Shown piece by piece: positions 1 through 11,353 of a stretch of DNA of 64,000 nt (the first letter of the stretch is position 1; the number at the start of each line of letters is the position of its first letter). The notes under the pieces are model-generated. The model had not been told where the DNA came from. It ran no database searches and saw nothing but the letters and a program-made list of their open reading frames with translations. Source of the DNA: Polyodon spathula (taxonomy: Eukaryota > Chordata > Actinopteri > Acipenseriformes > Polyodontidae); contig NC_054534.1 in the NCBI RefSeq assembly GCF_017654505.1, forward strand, positions 43,622,226 through 43,686,225, in the 5' to 3' direction. A program made the translations under genes and the position numbers.

Positions 1-443
1 GCTGTACTGCTAGTGGTGGGTGATACAGTTTAATGCGTGACGATAGTGTAGTGCTGTTCTGGGTTTTGTGCTGGCCCTTAGTGACAGTTCCGGAACGTGT
101 TAGCCGTCTATTAATATACAAGCAACAATGACAGACAAGACTAAACAAACACTCAGGATACGTTATCACAATACTGCACGAGTCCTTCCGGGTTATTTCT
201 CATAACCAAAGGAACAGATACATCGCTTTGACCCCTATTTATATCGTCACTTATGATCCCTTGGTAAACGATTGTAGTCACTCCTGTAATCCGCGGCTGC
301 CACATTATTTACCTTCCAGGTCAATGAGTTAGTGTACCAAAGCTCTGTCTCTTTTCTATATGACCAACTTCCTTTTAACCCTCAGATGGAAGTGTCAGGT
401 CAAGTAGTCCAGAGTATTCTGTTCCTGTTACTTAGTGCCCTGT
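1..443 (-). mobile_element. LTR fragment (family E, Gmr1-like Gypsy)
   Basis: This stretch resembles the solo LTR at 53890-54577 over the part running from a 'gtgctggcc' block, through 'aacgtgttagc', to a block where 'atgagttagtgtaccaaagctc' corresponds to 'cgatttagtgtattgcagctcc'. It is the outer part of one LTR and is cut off at the window edge. It stops just before the position where the other copies carry the terminal GTCACA block. Similarity was judged by eye, so internal boundaries are approximate. Confidence 0.55.
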
Positions 444-960
444 GACAAAGTGGTTAATAGTGTGCAAGTGCAGGTGCAAGTGATCAAAGAACAGACAGAC
501 AATTGTAATCCAAGTGAAAAAGGTTTGTTTATTTTTATTCTTAAGTCCAGTGCCTGACCATGAAACAAACAGTAAATAATAATGCTAGTAAGTAATACAG
601 CAGTGTGTATTACTTACATTTATAATCCTTGGGCTAGTCCCAAAATAATAGGCAGTTATTGTATCCCCATATTAAACACAAAACACGTATACAAGTTTGT
701 TTAGTGTGTGAATTAGTGATTGTGGTACAATACAGTTTACAGTGGTACAAGTGAAGTGCTGTCCCGTGTTTGTGCTGGCCTCTGGCGAGAGCTCCGGAAC
801 ATGTTACCCATCTAGTGATTACAAATAACAATAGACAGAACAAAACAAACACTCACGATTATTCCCCACACAAATACAGGTCCTCAGGTCACTTATTACT
901 CCATTGCCTTAATTGTGCACAGGAAGTTGGCAGCTGCCCCTTCCCTGGGTTTATTTCACT
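444..960 (-). mobile_element. Second, tandem LTR fragment (family E)
   Basis: It begins TGTGACAAAGTGGTTAATAG, which corresponds to TGTGGCAAAGTGATTAACAG at 53890, and repeats the 'gtgctggcctctggcgagagctccgg...atgttacccatctag' block already present at 70-115. Two partial copies of the same LTR therefore lie head to tail. The right part (about 880-960) no longer resembles the family. It is a remnant without coding capacity. Confidence 0.5.
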
Positions 961-984
961 GAATTTCTAGTTTTACGTTCGCTG

Positions 985-2386
985 ACTATGGGCCGCAAAA
1001 TCACCAGGCTCAGTTGGTTTTGGTGCCCTCTTTTAGCTCTGGTATTCGACGTGCCGGCTGGCACTGCCCCGTAAGCACTCAGATGAGTCATTTACTATCG
1101 AGCTACTTGCTCTTTTCAGCTTGCAGACTCTTCGAGTCTGTCTCGCTGGTTATTATTGAGAGCCTTTATTAATTATTGTAATATTTACTTGTAATTAATT
1201 TTTTAGTTTTTCTTAAATTCAGGAAAGAAACACAAGTTGTGTGTGTTGGCCCTGGGCCGACCTTAAGCACAGCAGCGATCTTTATTAGACCTTAGCCTGA
1301 TCCAGACACCAGCTGCACACAGAGTTTCTTGTAAACAAGTGTGTGAGTTTAGATCTCCCGATCTAAATTTTAATCGGCTTTTCTGAGGGATTATTCCCCA
1401 AGTGTGTCTCACCATATCATTGCAGTGACACTTACACATCTCCCCCGTGCACCCCGTGCACACCCTTGCACACCCGTGCCCTATGCAGCTTGTGCACACG
1501 CTTCATGCTCTTCATCTATCAGGCGACCCTTATCAAGGAGCTCCCTGATATGATCATGGCGGCTCAGAGACGGGAGTTAAGCTAGGTGTCTGAGGCAGTC
1601 ACTAGATTGGCCCAACTCATGGCCAGAGCGGAGGGCCGTTGCTTTGTGGCGCTGGTGGTCACCAGACGGCAACTCTGGCTTTCTCAGGCTAGAGTTAAGG
1701 AGCAGGACAAGTCCTCTCTCCTGGACGCCCCTATCACTCCTGGAAATACTTTTGGCCCCGCAGTGGAGGAGATGCTCCAGAGGAACCTTACGACCATGGA
1801 GGGTTAAGGGTCCCCCCCTGTGGGGACGACAGCCTCCGCCCAGGCCCACTCGTGCTCCTACAGCACGCCCGGCAGCACCTGCTCCGCAGTGCAGTCGGTC
1901 TGCAAAGAGGGGCAACTGGCACCCTAGGGGGGGGCGGCAATAGTCACCAATCCAAGGGTCCCGTGACTGCACCTCCCGCGCGGCCTAAGGCTCAGCAACC
2001 CTGAAGTGCCACAGCAGCCTTCAACCCCAGTCTCCCAGTTACCTTACTGGCAAATCAGCACCAACAACAGTTGGGTACTCAAAACTATGCGTGCTGGTTA
2101 CAGCCTTCAGTTCCAGTTAAAACCATCCCCCTTACAGGGGGTGATAGCAAGGGCCCACTCCAACATGCGAATCTCAACACAGAAATCCTGGCGCTTCTTT
2201 TGAAGCGTGCCATTCGTGAAGTAATTCCTAGTGCCCAAGAAGGACAATGAGTTCCACCCTATCTTGGATCTGAGCTTGGCTGGGTGATTGGTTTACCATC
2301 GTGGACCTGAAGGATGCACACTTTCACATACCCATCAGGCCTGGGTATTGGAAATATCTTCACTTCGTGTTACAGGGCAAGTTCTG

Positions 2387-2392
<6 letters not shown>
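985..2392 (+). pseudogene. DIRS-like retroelement fragment (gag-like and RT start), truncated at a TA microsatellite
   Basis: Around 1586-1807 the peptide contains SSLLDAPITPGNTFGPAVEE. This matches LLDAPITPGQTFGA in the better preserved DIRS copy at 57.8 kb, so the region is the end of a DIRS gag-like protein. Around 2228-2390 frames read LVPKKD, then TIVDLKDAHFHIPIRPGYWK and YLHFVLQGKF, the DIRS reverse-transcriptase motif just upstream of the catalytic YLDD. Stops and frameshifts interrupt it throughout. Coding similarity ends exactly where a (TA)n tract begins at 2391. The 985-1550 part is a non-coding leader assigned only by position. Confidence 0.7.

Positions 2393-2470
<78 letters not shown>
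2391..2470. repeat. (TA)n microsatellite
   Basis: About 80 bases of alternating TA, interrupted once by ACGG. It truncates the DIRS RT fragment on its left. Confidence 0.95.
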
Positions 2471-2471
<1 letters not shown>

Positions 2472-2635
2472 CGGTATTTATTACCTCATTCACGATAGGA
2501 AGCAAAATGCTACAGTATAGGGATGAGGCCCTTATCCCATGTAGCATATTATGTGTGCATGTGTGGTTTTTTTAACTCCCACCCCTCCTGTCAGCCTTCT
2601 ATCTTCAAAATGTTGTTTTTTTAATTATAATGCCC

Positions 2636-3396
2636 TGTCGCAGGACGATTGCCCTGCACAATGGGGAATTAGTGTTTGTGTAATTTGTATGGGGAAATGC
2701 GTTTATTGTGGGGTTTTTTTTGTTTTTTTTTACTTAATTTTTGTGATTTAAATTATTGTTTACAAACGGGCGCTCGATTGAGACTTGCTGTCTGCTATGC
2801 TTGATTGAGGGGAAGGGCAGCAAGTGATTGGCTGTGCTGGTCCTCAATCAGCAGGTGGGTGGGTCTAGACCAAGTGTCCGTTAGCATAAAAAACATCTGG
2901 TGCTGATGGCTCGGGGCAACTGCAACTCCATGCTTCAGAGGGGAGCAGTGTATATTCAGGAGGAGAGGGCACGACAGCTATGCAACCCTGAAACTGCAAG
3001 TTGTGTGAAGGCAATGTCCAGACAAGACAGTATGAAGAAGCAGGAGTTGTCGTATGAATACCGGGTCATCAGTAGGTTAGTTTAGGGGACTGTTATCCCA
3101 TGTAACGCGTAGCTAGGGTTACGTAGCGTAGCAGGTTCGTTTATAAAGCTAGCGCTCGCCATATATGGTACCTTTTATTTTTAGTTTTTGTACTGTGTTT
3201 TATTTTTGTACAGCTTGCTGAATGTGTCCTCTTTGTATTACCATGGCTGGTAACATCACATGAACCCTTTATTTACTTTCTGTTTTTGTGAACAAATCCT
3301 GCACGTCTGTGTCAGCATTTCAACTCCACCTCCATTGTCTCTCTGTCATGCATAATCAGTTGTTACCCACACATGTGACACGAGCACCCTGTCACA
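2636..3396 (+). mobile_element. Solo LTR, family D, with 5-bp target duplication
   Basis: It starts TGTCGCAGGACGATTGCCC and ends CACCCTGTCACA (TG...CA). It is flanked by TGCCC at 2631-2635 and at 3397-3401, a perfect 5-bp target-site duplication. The same sequence recurs at 60942-61709. The core has a TATA-like 'gcataaaaaacatc' block near 2885 and downstream leader-like sequence. No internal retroelement sequence is attached, so it is a solo LTR left by LTR-LTR recombination. Orientation is nominal. Confidence 0.85.
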
Positions 3397-3401
3397 TGCC
3401 C

Positions 3402-4129
3402 TTACCCAATACAGATTTCAAGAATCACAGAATGCCAGCATTGTGCTCAACTTTAAGTTGGAATTGTAACTGTAGGAAATTGTACCCAGGATTTAATTTT
3501 GAACAGAACAAGATATGCTTACCTCAGTATTGCAATTTGTGTTTTGAACTATGAAAACTGCAACTGACAAATTGCCTTATTTTCAAATAAAAAGAGCTGT
3601 TGTTGAATGCGTTTTTGAAATGAGTGGACTTGCAAGTGTTTTTTTCACACAACTCACCGACGGTGAGTCTGAGATTTTGTGTAAAATTATATACGTAGAT
3701 TGTGTTAGTGTGGATATTTATTAAGGATTTCAATACATCATTAATCAATGAAATGTTTCATTTAACCTGAAATAAATTCTACCGCCCCGTGCAACAACAG
3801 TTCAACCTTGTTTACATTGTCATCTTGTGTGTCTGTCTACTGTCTTGACCACAACTGCAAAGCAGGAAGTAACGTCCTGTCAAAAAATGCAGTACATAAA
3901 CAATTTTACTTTTTAGACTAATCCCCCTAGCAAAAGCAACAAGGCTTATGCAGTATTACAAAAATAAGTTACTGACTCTCTTAAATTATACAAATAAAAC
4001 ATAATACAATAAATGTGGTTCATACACGCGTTGCTGCTATACGTTGTTCAGCTTTATATTTCTGCTTACACTAGGATAAACAATTGATAAGTCTATTATT
4101 TTTTCACAGATTTGTAGTTTTTATTATCT
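3402..4129. other. No recognisable feature
   Basis: AT-rich sequence with no supported ORF or repeat. It may include eroded LTR sequence that continues from the element on its right. Confidence 0.4.
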
Positions 4130-4313
4130 TGTTTTGTAATGCAGACCTTGTTTTCTGGGTCGATGATTTAGTGTAATGTAGCTCCACTACATGTCCGACT
4201 TCTGTCTAACCCTGGGAATGAATTACCTAGCCATCCACTCTGTTCCCTTTACACAGTGCCCTCACAGGTCAGGAGGAAAATTTAAAACCAAGATTTATTC
4301 TGTCTCTGTCACA
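4130..4313 (-). mobile_element. 3' LTR remnant of the inverted Gmr1-like element
   Basis: On the minus strand this begins TGTGACAGAGACAGAATAAA. It is immediately preceded by the polypurine-like GAGCGGTGGGATA, the same junction as at 45970-45984 in the plus-strand copy. It carries the shared block GGGCACTGTGTAAAGGGAAC. The lower-coordinate end of the LTR is eroded and was not located. Confidence 0.65.
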
Positions 4314-4369
4314 TATCCCACCGCTCAGAGTGGAGCTGAAGGAACACTCAGCTGAATCTACCTTTCCCA

Positions 4370-5555
4370 TTACTCCCCCCTCCCGGGAAAAATAATTCGC
4401 ATTTTGATGTTCTTTCTCTGCATGGTGGAACATATGATACCTGAAGGGCTGCAATGCCAGATACAATGAGTTATCCGGGCATTGCTGTCTTTCATTGTGC
4501 TTAAACACTTGAATGGGGTGTGGTCTGTGACGAGATCAAATGAATGTCCCAGTAGGTAGCATCGTAAAGAGTGAGTAGCCCATTTAAAGGCCAGACACTC
4601 CTTTTCGACTAAGGAGTAGTTGTATTCCCGGGGAAGAATCTTTTTGCTGAGATACATAATAGGGTGTTCTACTCTGTCTACCTTTTGGGACAAAATCGCA
4701 CTCAAACCAACATCTGACGCATTGGTGTGGAGGATGAATCTCTTGGTGAAATCTGGTGTGAAGAGAGTGTGGGCCTGGCAGAGTCTCTGCTTAATAGTAT
4801 CAAACGTCCTCTGACATGCTACTGACCACTTAATCAAATTTGATGCGCTCTTTCTGGTGAGGTCAACTAAGGGATTGACCACTGCGGCATACTCAGGGAT
4901 GAATCTATGGTAATAACTGGGTAACCCCAGTAGAGACCTCACCTAAGCCTTGGTTTTGGGGATTGCCCAAATATTGTTTCTCTGTTTTGGCAAATGCACA
5001 TTTTCTCAAGTTGGCTGCCAGCAGAGCTACCCTTAGAGACTGAAGGACGGCTGTAATCCTAGCCAAATGCTCTTGCCAGATGGAGCTGTAAATGACCACC
5101 TCATCGATATATGCTGCAGCATACTCACTATGTGGACATAAAACCTGTCCCATCAGTCTCTGAAAGGCAGAGAAATGGAACAGCCCTTCAGGAGTTGAAA
5201 ATGTGTTTTTCTCTTTAGAACTGTGGGATCTGCCAGTATCCCTTCATCAGCCCAGAGAGGAGATAAACCTAGCCATTCCTAGTCTATCGAGAAGCTTGTC
5301 GACCTGAGGCATGGGGTAGGCATCGAACTTGGCAATAGTGTTTACCTTACAGAAATCAACACAAAAGTGGTTGGTGCCGTCCTTTTTGATGACTATCACA
5401 ATCAAATTGCAGCCCAAATTTGAGCATCGCCCATACCTCTTTGCTAACGCTACTCCGTCAACTTTCTCGGATCCGGTAAGTTCTCTCTTGCACCATGATA
5501 CCTGGGGCATATTCAACAAGGTTAGTACTACCGGGCAAGTCAGAAAAAACATCAA
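4370..5555 (-). pseudogene. Gypsy reverse transcriptase and RNase H remnant
   Basis: Three minus-strand frames carry successive parts of one pol protein. 5247-5555 has FCVDFCKVN and KFDAYPMPQVDKLLDRLG (RT fingers). 4905-5153 has AAAYIDEVVIYSS, where the catalytic YxDD is altered to YIDE. 4370-4942 has FILHTNASDVGLSAILSQ, MYLSKKILPREYNYS and LVTDHTPFKCL (RNase H). A frameshift or deletion separates each piece. The protein ends at the 3' LTR with nothing after RNase H, so integrase does not follow RT as it does in ordinary Gypsy elements. It cannot be active. Confidence 0.85.
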
Positions 5556-5639
5556 CTCCTCAATTAACCGTTTGTGGTCCTATGTCGGACCAGGTCTGAC
5601 ATTACAATTTTCCCTTTCCAGTCCAATGTCAGATTCTGT

Positions 5640-6309
5640 TTGACATCATCAAAAAGACATAATCTGCACTAGTTCTTTGGCTATTGCAGCTGCACTATTG
5701 GACCTCAATGGAACTGCTTTCGGGTATAGAGTTGCATAATCTACCAACACTAACATACTCCCGGAATCAGAAGGTAGCACAGGGTCCAATACGTCCATTG
5801 CAATGCGTTCAAATGGAGTGGAAATAATTGGCAGTGGGACTTGGATCTACTCTCTGGCAGTCTTGGTATGTGGCTACATATTTCTACACTTCCTTATGAA
5901 GCCTTTCCCAATAAAATTGAGACAATATCCCTTCCCTTGTTTTGTCAACTCCAAGGTGCCCCGCAAAAAGGAATATAATGTGCCAGCCTCATGACCTCAA
6001 GCTGACAAGAGGCGGGAACCATCAGCTGTGTTACAGGCTGTCCTGTGCCCGTGGCAAGGTTTACCCTATATAATAATTGCCCCTTAATAACAAAGTGTGG
6101 AAATACTAGCACTCCAGCGCTTTCAACATCCTTACCTTCAATAGACTGGGACTGTTCCCAATCGTGCACCAGTGTGGGGTCGGTGCTTGAGGCCCACCAA
6201 TCTGGTATATTGAGAAGGGCTGGAGTAGCCTTTGCTCTGGATGGCTCAGTAGCCTTGCCCTCTCGGTCACACTACGTATCAACTCCCTTTGATTGGCGTT
6301 TGTTACCAT
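5640..6309 (-). pseudogene. Gypsy integrase remnant located upstream of RT
   Basis: Minus-strand frames read FVIKGQLLYRV and SCQLEVMRLAHYIPFCGAP around 5945-6110, which is the zinc-binding H2C2 region. Around 5660-5830 they read STPFERIAMDVL and MLVLVDYATLYPKAVPLRS, the start of the integrase core with its first acidic residue in MDVL. The second half of the core and the C-terminal domain are missing before RT begins at 5555. The order integrase-then-RT is the Gmr1-type arrangement. The copy at 44572 shows the integrase C-terminus running straight into RT. Confidence 0.75.
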
Positions 6310-6446
6310 CCGAGTATTCTCCCACCAGACCCCAGCCTCGTCTCATTAATGCACCCTCCCATTTTCTGATCCGTCTCTCTTTGTTAGTTTTTCTTGGTCG
6401 AAAAGGGGTGAAAACATTTCACCTTGAAAGGGAAAAACATCACCAA

Positions 6447-6603
6447 TCATTTCCCTTTTTTTCTGCCACGTTTACGTGTGCGGTCGAGACTGCCATTAAT
6501 TTCACCAATTCTTTGTAGTTTGACCAGTCTCGGCCCAGAATTACTGGGTATGGTATCCTTTCCGCCAGCCCAACTACTAGGTGGCGTTTTATCTGTCCTA
6601 CCA
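6447..6603 (-). pseudogene. Gypsy retropepsin C-terminal fragment
   Basis: A minus-strand frame reads LVVGLAERIPYPVILGRDW. This matches the C-terminal ILGRDW motif of fish Gypsy aspartic proteases. The catalytic DTG end lies beyond the piggyBac insertion and was not found. It sits between the zinc knuckle (8.1 kb) and integrase, as expected for gag-PR-IN-RT-RH order. Confidence 0.6.
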
Positions 6604-8075
6604 TTAACCCTTTTCAGTCCATTTATTCTGCGGCTGTCAGGCTGGTCAGGTCTAATTAATTTTTGTAAACAAAATAAAATTTCAGACCATGTGCTGTTCA
6701 AAGTGACTTTATTTGCTAAAAACAAGTAACAAAGCAGTGTAAGTCCAAGGGGTCCAAAGACAACAGTACCAAAATTCTGAACAAAAAACTTTTTTTTTAA
6801 ATTTTATATCAGAAAAACATTGGAAAAAAAGTAACAAAATTTCACAAATGTTTTGTTTTTATTATAACTATTTATATCAGGCAAGGCTTGCAAACAAAAA
6901 AAAGGCATTTACACTGGCAGAAATGATCTGTATGTGTCCATGGTATGGTATCTTTCAAAACAGTCATCTGGGTGTAACCATGGCTGCCTTGAGCAGGTTT
7001 TGCAGAACCATACAGTCTCTCTCCTCCCCCCTTTTGTCTTTCTGTCAGTCTTTGGTGCTCTTCGATTAATTTTTGGAAATGAAATGTATCTTTCCATTCA
7101 GCCTTTCTCATCAGTCTGTTGATGATGGACGACCACGTTTTCTTGAGCTAGGGTTGCGCACATCTCCCACCAGTTGTATCAGTAAGGCTTTCCTGAAGGT
7201 TTTATAGCGAACAGGTAGCTGTCCTGATTCCACCTTCATCAAATTGAACAGGATACCACTATTCACAATTGCTACTTCCACAGCCAAAAGAACATTTCCC
7301 TCCACTACTTCAGGGACTTTCTTGTGAAAGCATAGCTGGCACAGTACTGATCCGCCTGGTCCACTGCACCCATCTTGCTGTTGTAATCGCAGATAACTGA
7401 AGGCTTGTCCAGCTCTTTAATTGTTCCTCTCTTGATTGTGCGCTGTACCTTCTCACAATCACTGCCATCTGTCACCGTCTCATTTTTTTTTAGTTTGAGG
7501 CCTTGCTTCACTGGTACTGGCAATCCTCTTCTGTTGGCCATTACTGTTCCAGTAAGGTGGATTTTTATTTTTAGCAGTTCCATGGCCAGGTTGTAACCTG
7601 TGTAAAATCTATCTGTAAACAAATGAAAGCCATGTCCATTTGTTCTCTTCAGCAATGCTTCACACAGGTGAAGAACAATTCTTGATGAAAACTGCATGTC
7701 AGGTATCAAAAGGGAGTCTGTTGTTGGGCTGCCAAAGTTAAGAACAATAGCAGAGACATAACCAGTTTCACAGTCAACTAAAAAAAAAAAAAAAACACAC
7801 GCATCCCCCACTTGGTAGGCTTCTGAGGATTGTAGCACTTGAAGATAATCCTTCCTTTGAAGCCAACGGTGCTCTCATTAATGCAAATGTCTCTACCTGG
7901 GATAAATAGCTCACAGTATTTTGTGTCTGTGTAGCTGACCACATTCCTGACCTTTTGTCCTCTGCTAACAAAAGCAACCTGAGGCACCTGGGTGGGGGGA
8001 GGGAAAAGGTTTAGCATCCAAAAGATCTACATAAAATGTGATCTCTTGAATACATCTTTGAAAAACGGCATTCTG
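6604..8075 (-). pseudogene. piggyBac-like transposon remnant with transposase
   Basis: One end is TTAA (6604-6607) followed by CCCTTTTCAGTCCATTTATTC, nearly the same terminus as the MITE at 8384. Minus-strand transposase pieces include ICINESTVGFKGRIIFKCYN and PTKWGMRVF (about 7790-7915), then HLFTDRFYTGYNLAMELL and LTGTVMANRRGLPVP (about 7510-7640). Around 7370 the frame reads YNSKMGAVDQADQY. These are hallmarks of the DDE_Tnp_1_7 (PGBD) family, including the LTDRFYT aspartate and the VDxxDQ motif. A poly-A run near 7781-7794 breaks the frame. The right terminus is missing; the junction with gag sequence lies around 8030-8080. Confidence 0.85.
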
Positions 8076-8085
8076 TTGGCTATGC

Positions 8086-8383
8086 TCAATTGCAAGTCGC
8101 AATGTCACACTCTACTGCAGATGGGCACGACCTGACCTGGTGTTCCGGTTGGTGGCATCTAACACAGGTAGGGGGGACAAAGGGAGCATTGGTTAAATGA
8201 CAATGGGGTAGGCGTAGAAAATCTACCCCAGCTGGGAGCCAACCTTGGCCTCCATGGACGGGAGGCAAAGTTGCCCATTGGAGTTTGCAGGGAGTGGTTG
8301 TACTGGGAGAGGTGGTACTCAGTTGCTCTGTGGTACTGGAGCAGCGGTGAGTAGGCCAGTCCTGGTGGAGACCAGGAATTCTT
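8086..8383 (-). pseudogene. Gypsy gag fragment with CCHC zinc knuckle
   Basis: The minus-strand frame at 8086-8268 ends with CVRCHQPEHQVRSCPSAVEC. It contains C-X2-C-X4-H-X4-C, the retroviral-type zinc knuckle used by gag to bind RNA. It lies between the piggyBac remnant on its left and the piggyBac MITE on its right. It belongs to the same minus-strand element as the gag part at 9008-9566. Confidence 0.65.
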
Positions 8384-9007
8384 TAACCCTTTGCAGTCCA
8401 TTTATTCAGCACCTGTCAGGCACGTCAGGTCCAATTTATTTTCACACGCGTTGTTTATTTTACACACGCCGTTTAATTCCCCCCACCCCCAAGTAAAACA
8501 GGTTTAAAGGGCATTGCAATGCAAAATGACATCAGTACTGCATCTCCAGCCAAGACCCACCCTGTGTTCGCTGTATTTCACATACCTTTTTATAAACGTG
8601 CATACTGATAAATCCTCTCCTGACAACTCGTTTTATCACCAAACTCCTCAATGATGCAATCCAAGTTATTATTTTATTACTATAACATCTCAAAAAGCTC
8701 TGCAAATGTCTGTGATATTCTTTGAGCACTGGATGCTGAAGCAGCTACCTCCTTTGTTTATGTCCACTTATCTCTGTGGTGTAGCTACTAGGGCTATTGC
8801 TCACACGCCCCTTTTTTCCGGTTTCATTCAGCTCCTTTTTGTCTTACTTGGCCATTAAATGGTTTTCTCTGCTTTTTCTGGAGAAAAAAATGACTAGAGA
8901 CCTGTGCTTTACGTCTTTTCGATGATGTTAGACAGAATTTGACATTGGACTGGAAAGGCAAAATTGTAAATTCATACCTGTTCCGACATTGGACCGCAAA
9001 GGGTTAA
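8384..9007. mobile_element. Non-autonomous piggyBac MITE
   Basis: It is bounded by TTAA at 8384-8387 and 9004-9007. The termini are CCCTTTGCAGTCCA on the left and, on the reverse strand from the right, CCCTTTGCGGTCCA. These are imperfect inverted repeats with the TTAA target characteristic of piggyBac. The interior is about 620 bp without coding capacity. It interrupts the gag gene of the minus-strand Gypsy element, separating the 9.0-9.5 kb part from the zinc knuckle. Confidence 0.8.
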
Positions 9008-9566
9008 AGTCCTTGTCCAGTTTCACTGCAGCTGTGTCGGGGTTGTGGTGTCATATCCATGTTTTGGTGCCGACCACATGGCAAAACTGTTTCACCACCA
9101 TCTGTAAGCTCGTCTTCTTGGTGGGGTTCAGCTAGTGTACCATGTGGTCACACAACTTCTGTGCGACCACCCTGGGGTGTGTATCTGAAGATCTTTAGTA
9201 CTCCCTGAACCACATCCAGTGTGTTTCCCATGTGGTGTTGAGACAGCAGAGGATAGCTAGCTTTACCAAGTCATACTTTGTTGGCAGCTTTGTTGTCCAT
9301 CATGGCCTGGTATGCTGCCTAAGCCTCCCAAATCAGACAGGGTCCCAGCTGGCTCTTCGAGAACTGCTTGTAGCCAACCACTCAAAAGAGACCAGGTAAG
9401 CTTCCGAGTCATCCTCTGCCATCATCTTCCATGCCCGTGCCTTAAGGGCCGTCATCAGCGTCACTGCCAGACTGACTCTCTCAATCAGTGCCGTGTAATT
9501 TTCCTCTCTCTTTCTCTCCTCAATCTCCCGTCTGCCATCCAGCACCTCCAACAGCAACGAAACCAA
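9008..9566 (-). pseudogene. Gypsy gag N-terminal (SCAN-like) remnant
   Basis: Minus-strand frames read AWKMMAEDDSEAYLVSFEWL, followed in other frames by KYDLVKLAIL. This is the DDxEAFLxxFE ... DYDLVKxAIL pattern of the SCAN-like gag capsid domain in fish Gypsy elements. The frame is broken several times. It is the 5' end of the coding part of the inverted element that ends at 4130. Confidence 0.6.
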
Positions 9567-10137
9567 ACCAAACCTAACAGGATCAGTGAAAGCGATCTGA
9601 CCAGCCTGACCTGTGTGTTTGTGACTTTTTTTTTGTTTACTTGTTTTATTTTTGCTCTCTGTGAGCAGTGTTTTTTTTGTTTAAATAGTTTATGAATTTT
9701 TTTGTCTTTAATAAAAATGTCGCACGCCGCAGCTTTTTGAACAGGCAGTGCCTGATTATTTGTTAATCATTTCGGCTTCTGGCCTGATGTCATCGCAACA
9801 CCATTTCCTGTCACACCCTGGTACTGTGGTTTCTGCACAAGAAACAGTGGCAAAAGACACATTTTCATAAAGTAAATCATTATTGTGGTTTACTTCTGCC
9901 TTTCTTTTAGATGTACTCGCAAGTAAAAAAAACTTAAATAAACTTTTCAAAATGTATAAGAAAAGGGGGCATTGTACAAAGAAAAAACAACTAATCGTTT
10001 TTGTTTTTGTTTTTGTTTTTTACAGCCCTCATAACAGAAAATACTAGGATCACAACAAAACAAAACATTGAACACTATGCTTAACATGTACCTTGCAAGT
10101 TGGGCCAGTGTTTGAAAAGTGGGAAGCACACCTACAT

Positions 10138-10197
10138 CTTTTTACACAGCACTCTCGCAGGTCAGGAGGGAGATTTATCATTCTGTCTCTGTCACAG
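10138..10197 (-). mobile_element. 5' LTR edge of the inverted Gmr1-like element
   Basis: On the minus strand this begins TGTGACAGAGACAGAATGAT, then CTCCTGACCTGCGAGAGTGC and TGTGTAAA, the start of LTR family E. A complete LTR of the family's usual length (about 640-690 bp) would end near 9.55 kb, where the gag remnant starts. This fits a 5' LTR whose interior (9570-10137) has diverged beyond recognition by eye. Confidence 0.5.
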
Positions 10198-11351
10198 TAT
10201 AACATTACTTTTTTAGTTTTAAACATTGTTCTGTCTATAATGGGTTACTTTTTTTTCTTTTTGTTATAATCTTCAAGTTAATTAAATGAGATGCCTGCTT
10301 CTGCCAAGGTTAACACAGACTTCTGCGCATGATAGTGCTTATTAATTTAAAGATAGTGGAAGACACTATTTTTAAGTCTGACCAGCTTTAACAAAGGCAT
10401 ACAGACATGTTTTTTCAGCACGGAGAATCCGCTTAAATAAATGTCACTGAATGAATGATGATAATCATGATGATGATGATTGCGATTGCAATTACAGATG
10501 ATTTATGACTGTGAGGGGCGCTCAGGGCCCGATGACTGGGGTCACTCAGGGCCTGAGTGAAAGATAAATTTGGCTGAAGGTCTCGTCCATGGTTACCTGC
10601 GCGAGGTCGGCTAGAAAAATATGAACAGTCACATGCATTTCAGTGCCGCAGATATAAAGTGGCTGTAGCTACCTCTCCCTGAAAAAGACGAGGCCACTAA
10701 ACTATGAATAAATAATAATAGTTAACGCACTCCACAGTGATACTCTGCCACCTAACCCCAAATATTGAATTTAATAAAAATCAGCAGCTGAGACACGGCT
10801 CGTCCCCCAGAGCATGACTGCGCCGGGGGAGAGAGCTCAGCCTCTCCACTCACCACGCAGAACTAAATACGAACTGCTCAGTACTCAGGTAAGGAAAAAA
10901 CCCCTACTCACATATTTTTTTTTATTTTTTAGGGGGAACCTCAGGAAATCCATGGCTGAGGGCAGCCCTTCCTCTAGGCTGTAAGCTGTCAACTCCCGTT
11001 TCGGCTTCCAAGCTCTTGAGTGAGCAGCCAAAACAAAAAAAAGCGACAAGAAAGAATAATACACCTTTTATGTGCTTTCTGATGACATATTGTTTAGGGG
11101 CGGATTCTCCTTCCAGAAAAGCAACCAAGTTTACAATTCTAACATTAACTTTTAATTCAAATTGTTATTATGCTCATAATTTGCTGCAATAGTATTTCTA
11201 CTGGTTGTATATTCTTTAAAACACAATACAATTATTACAATATTCTGACAGTGTCAGTTAGTACTGAACTCTCATTTTTAACTAATATGTTCTTTCAACA
11301 ATAATAATTTTATTTGTATAACAGTTTAACTTTAAATGATTTTACAACATG
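10198..11351. other. No recognisable feature
   Basis: AT-rich intergenic DNA. A GC-richer stretch at 10510-10560 repeats 'ctcagggcc' twice, and 10800-10860 is moderately GC-rich. No ORF with family resemblance was seen. Confidence 0.35.
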
Positions 11352-11353
11352 TA

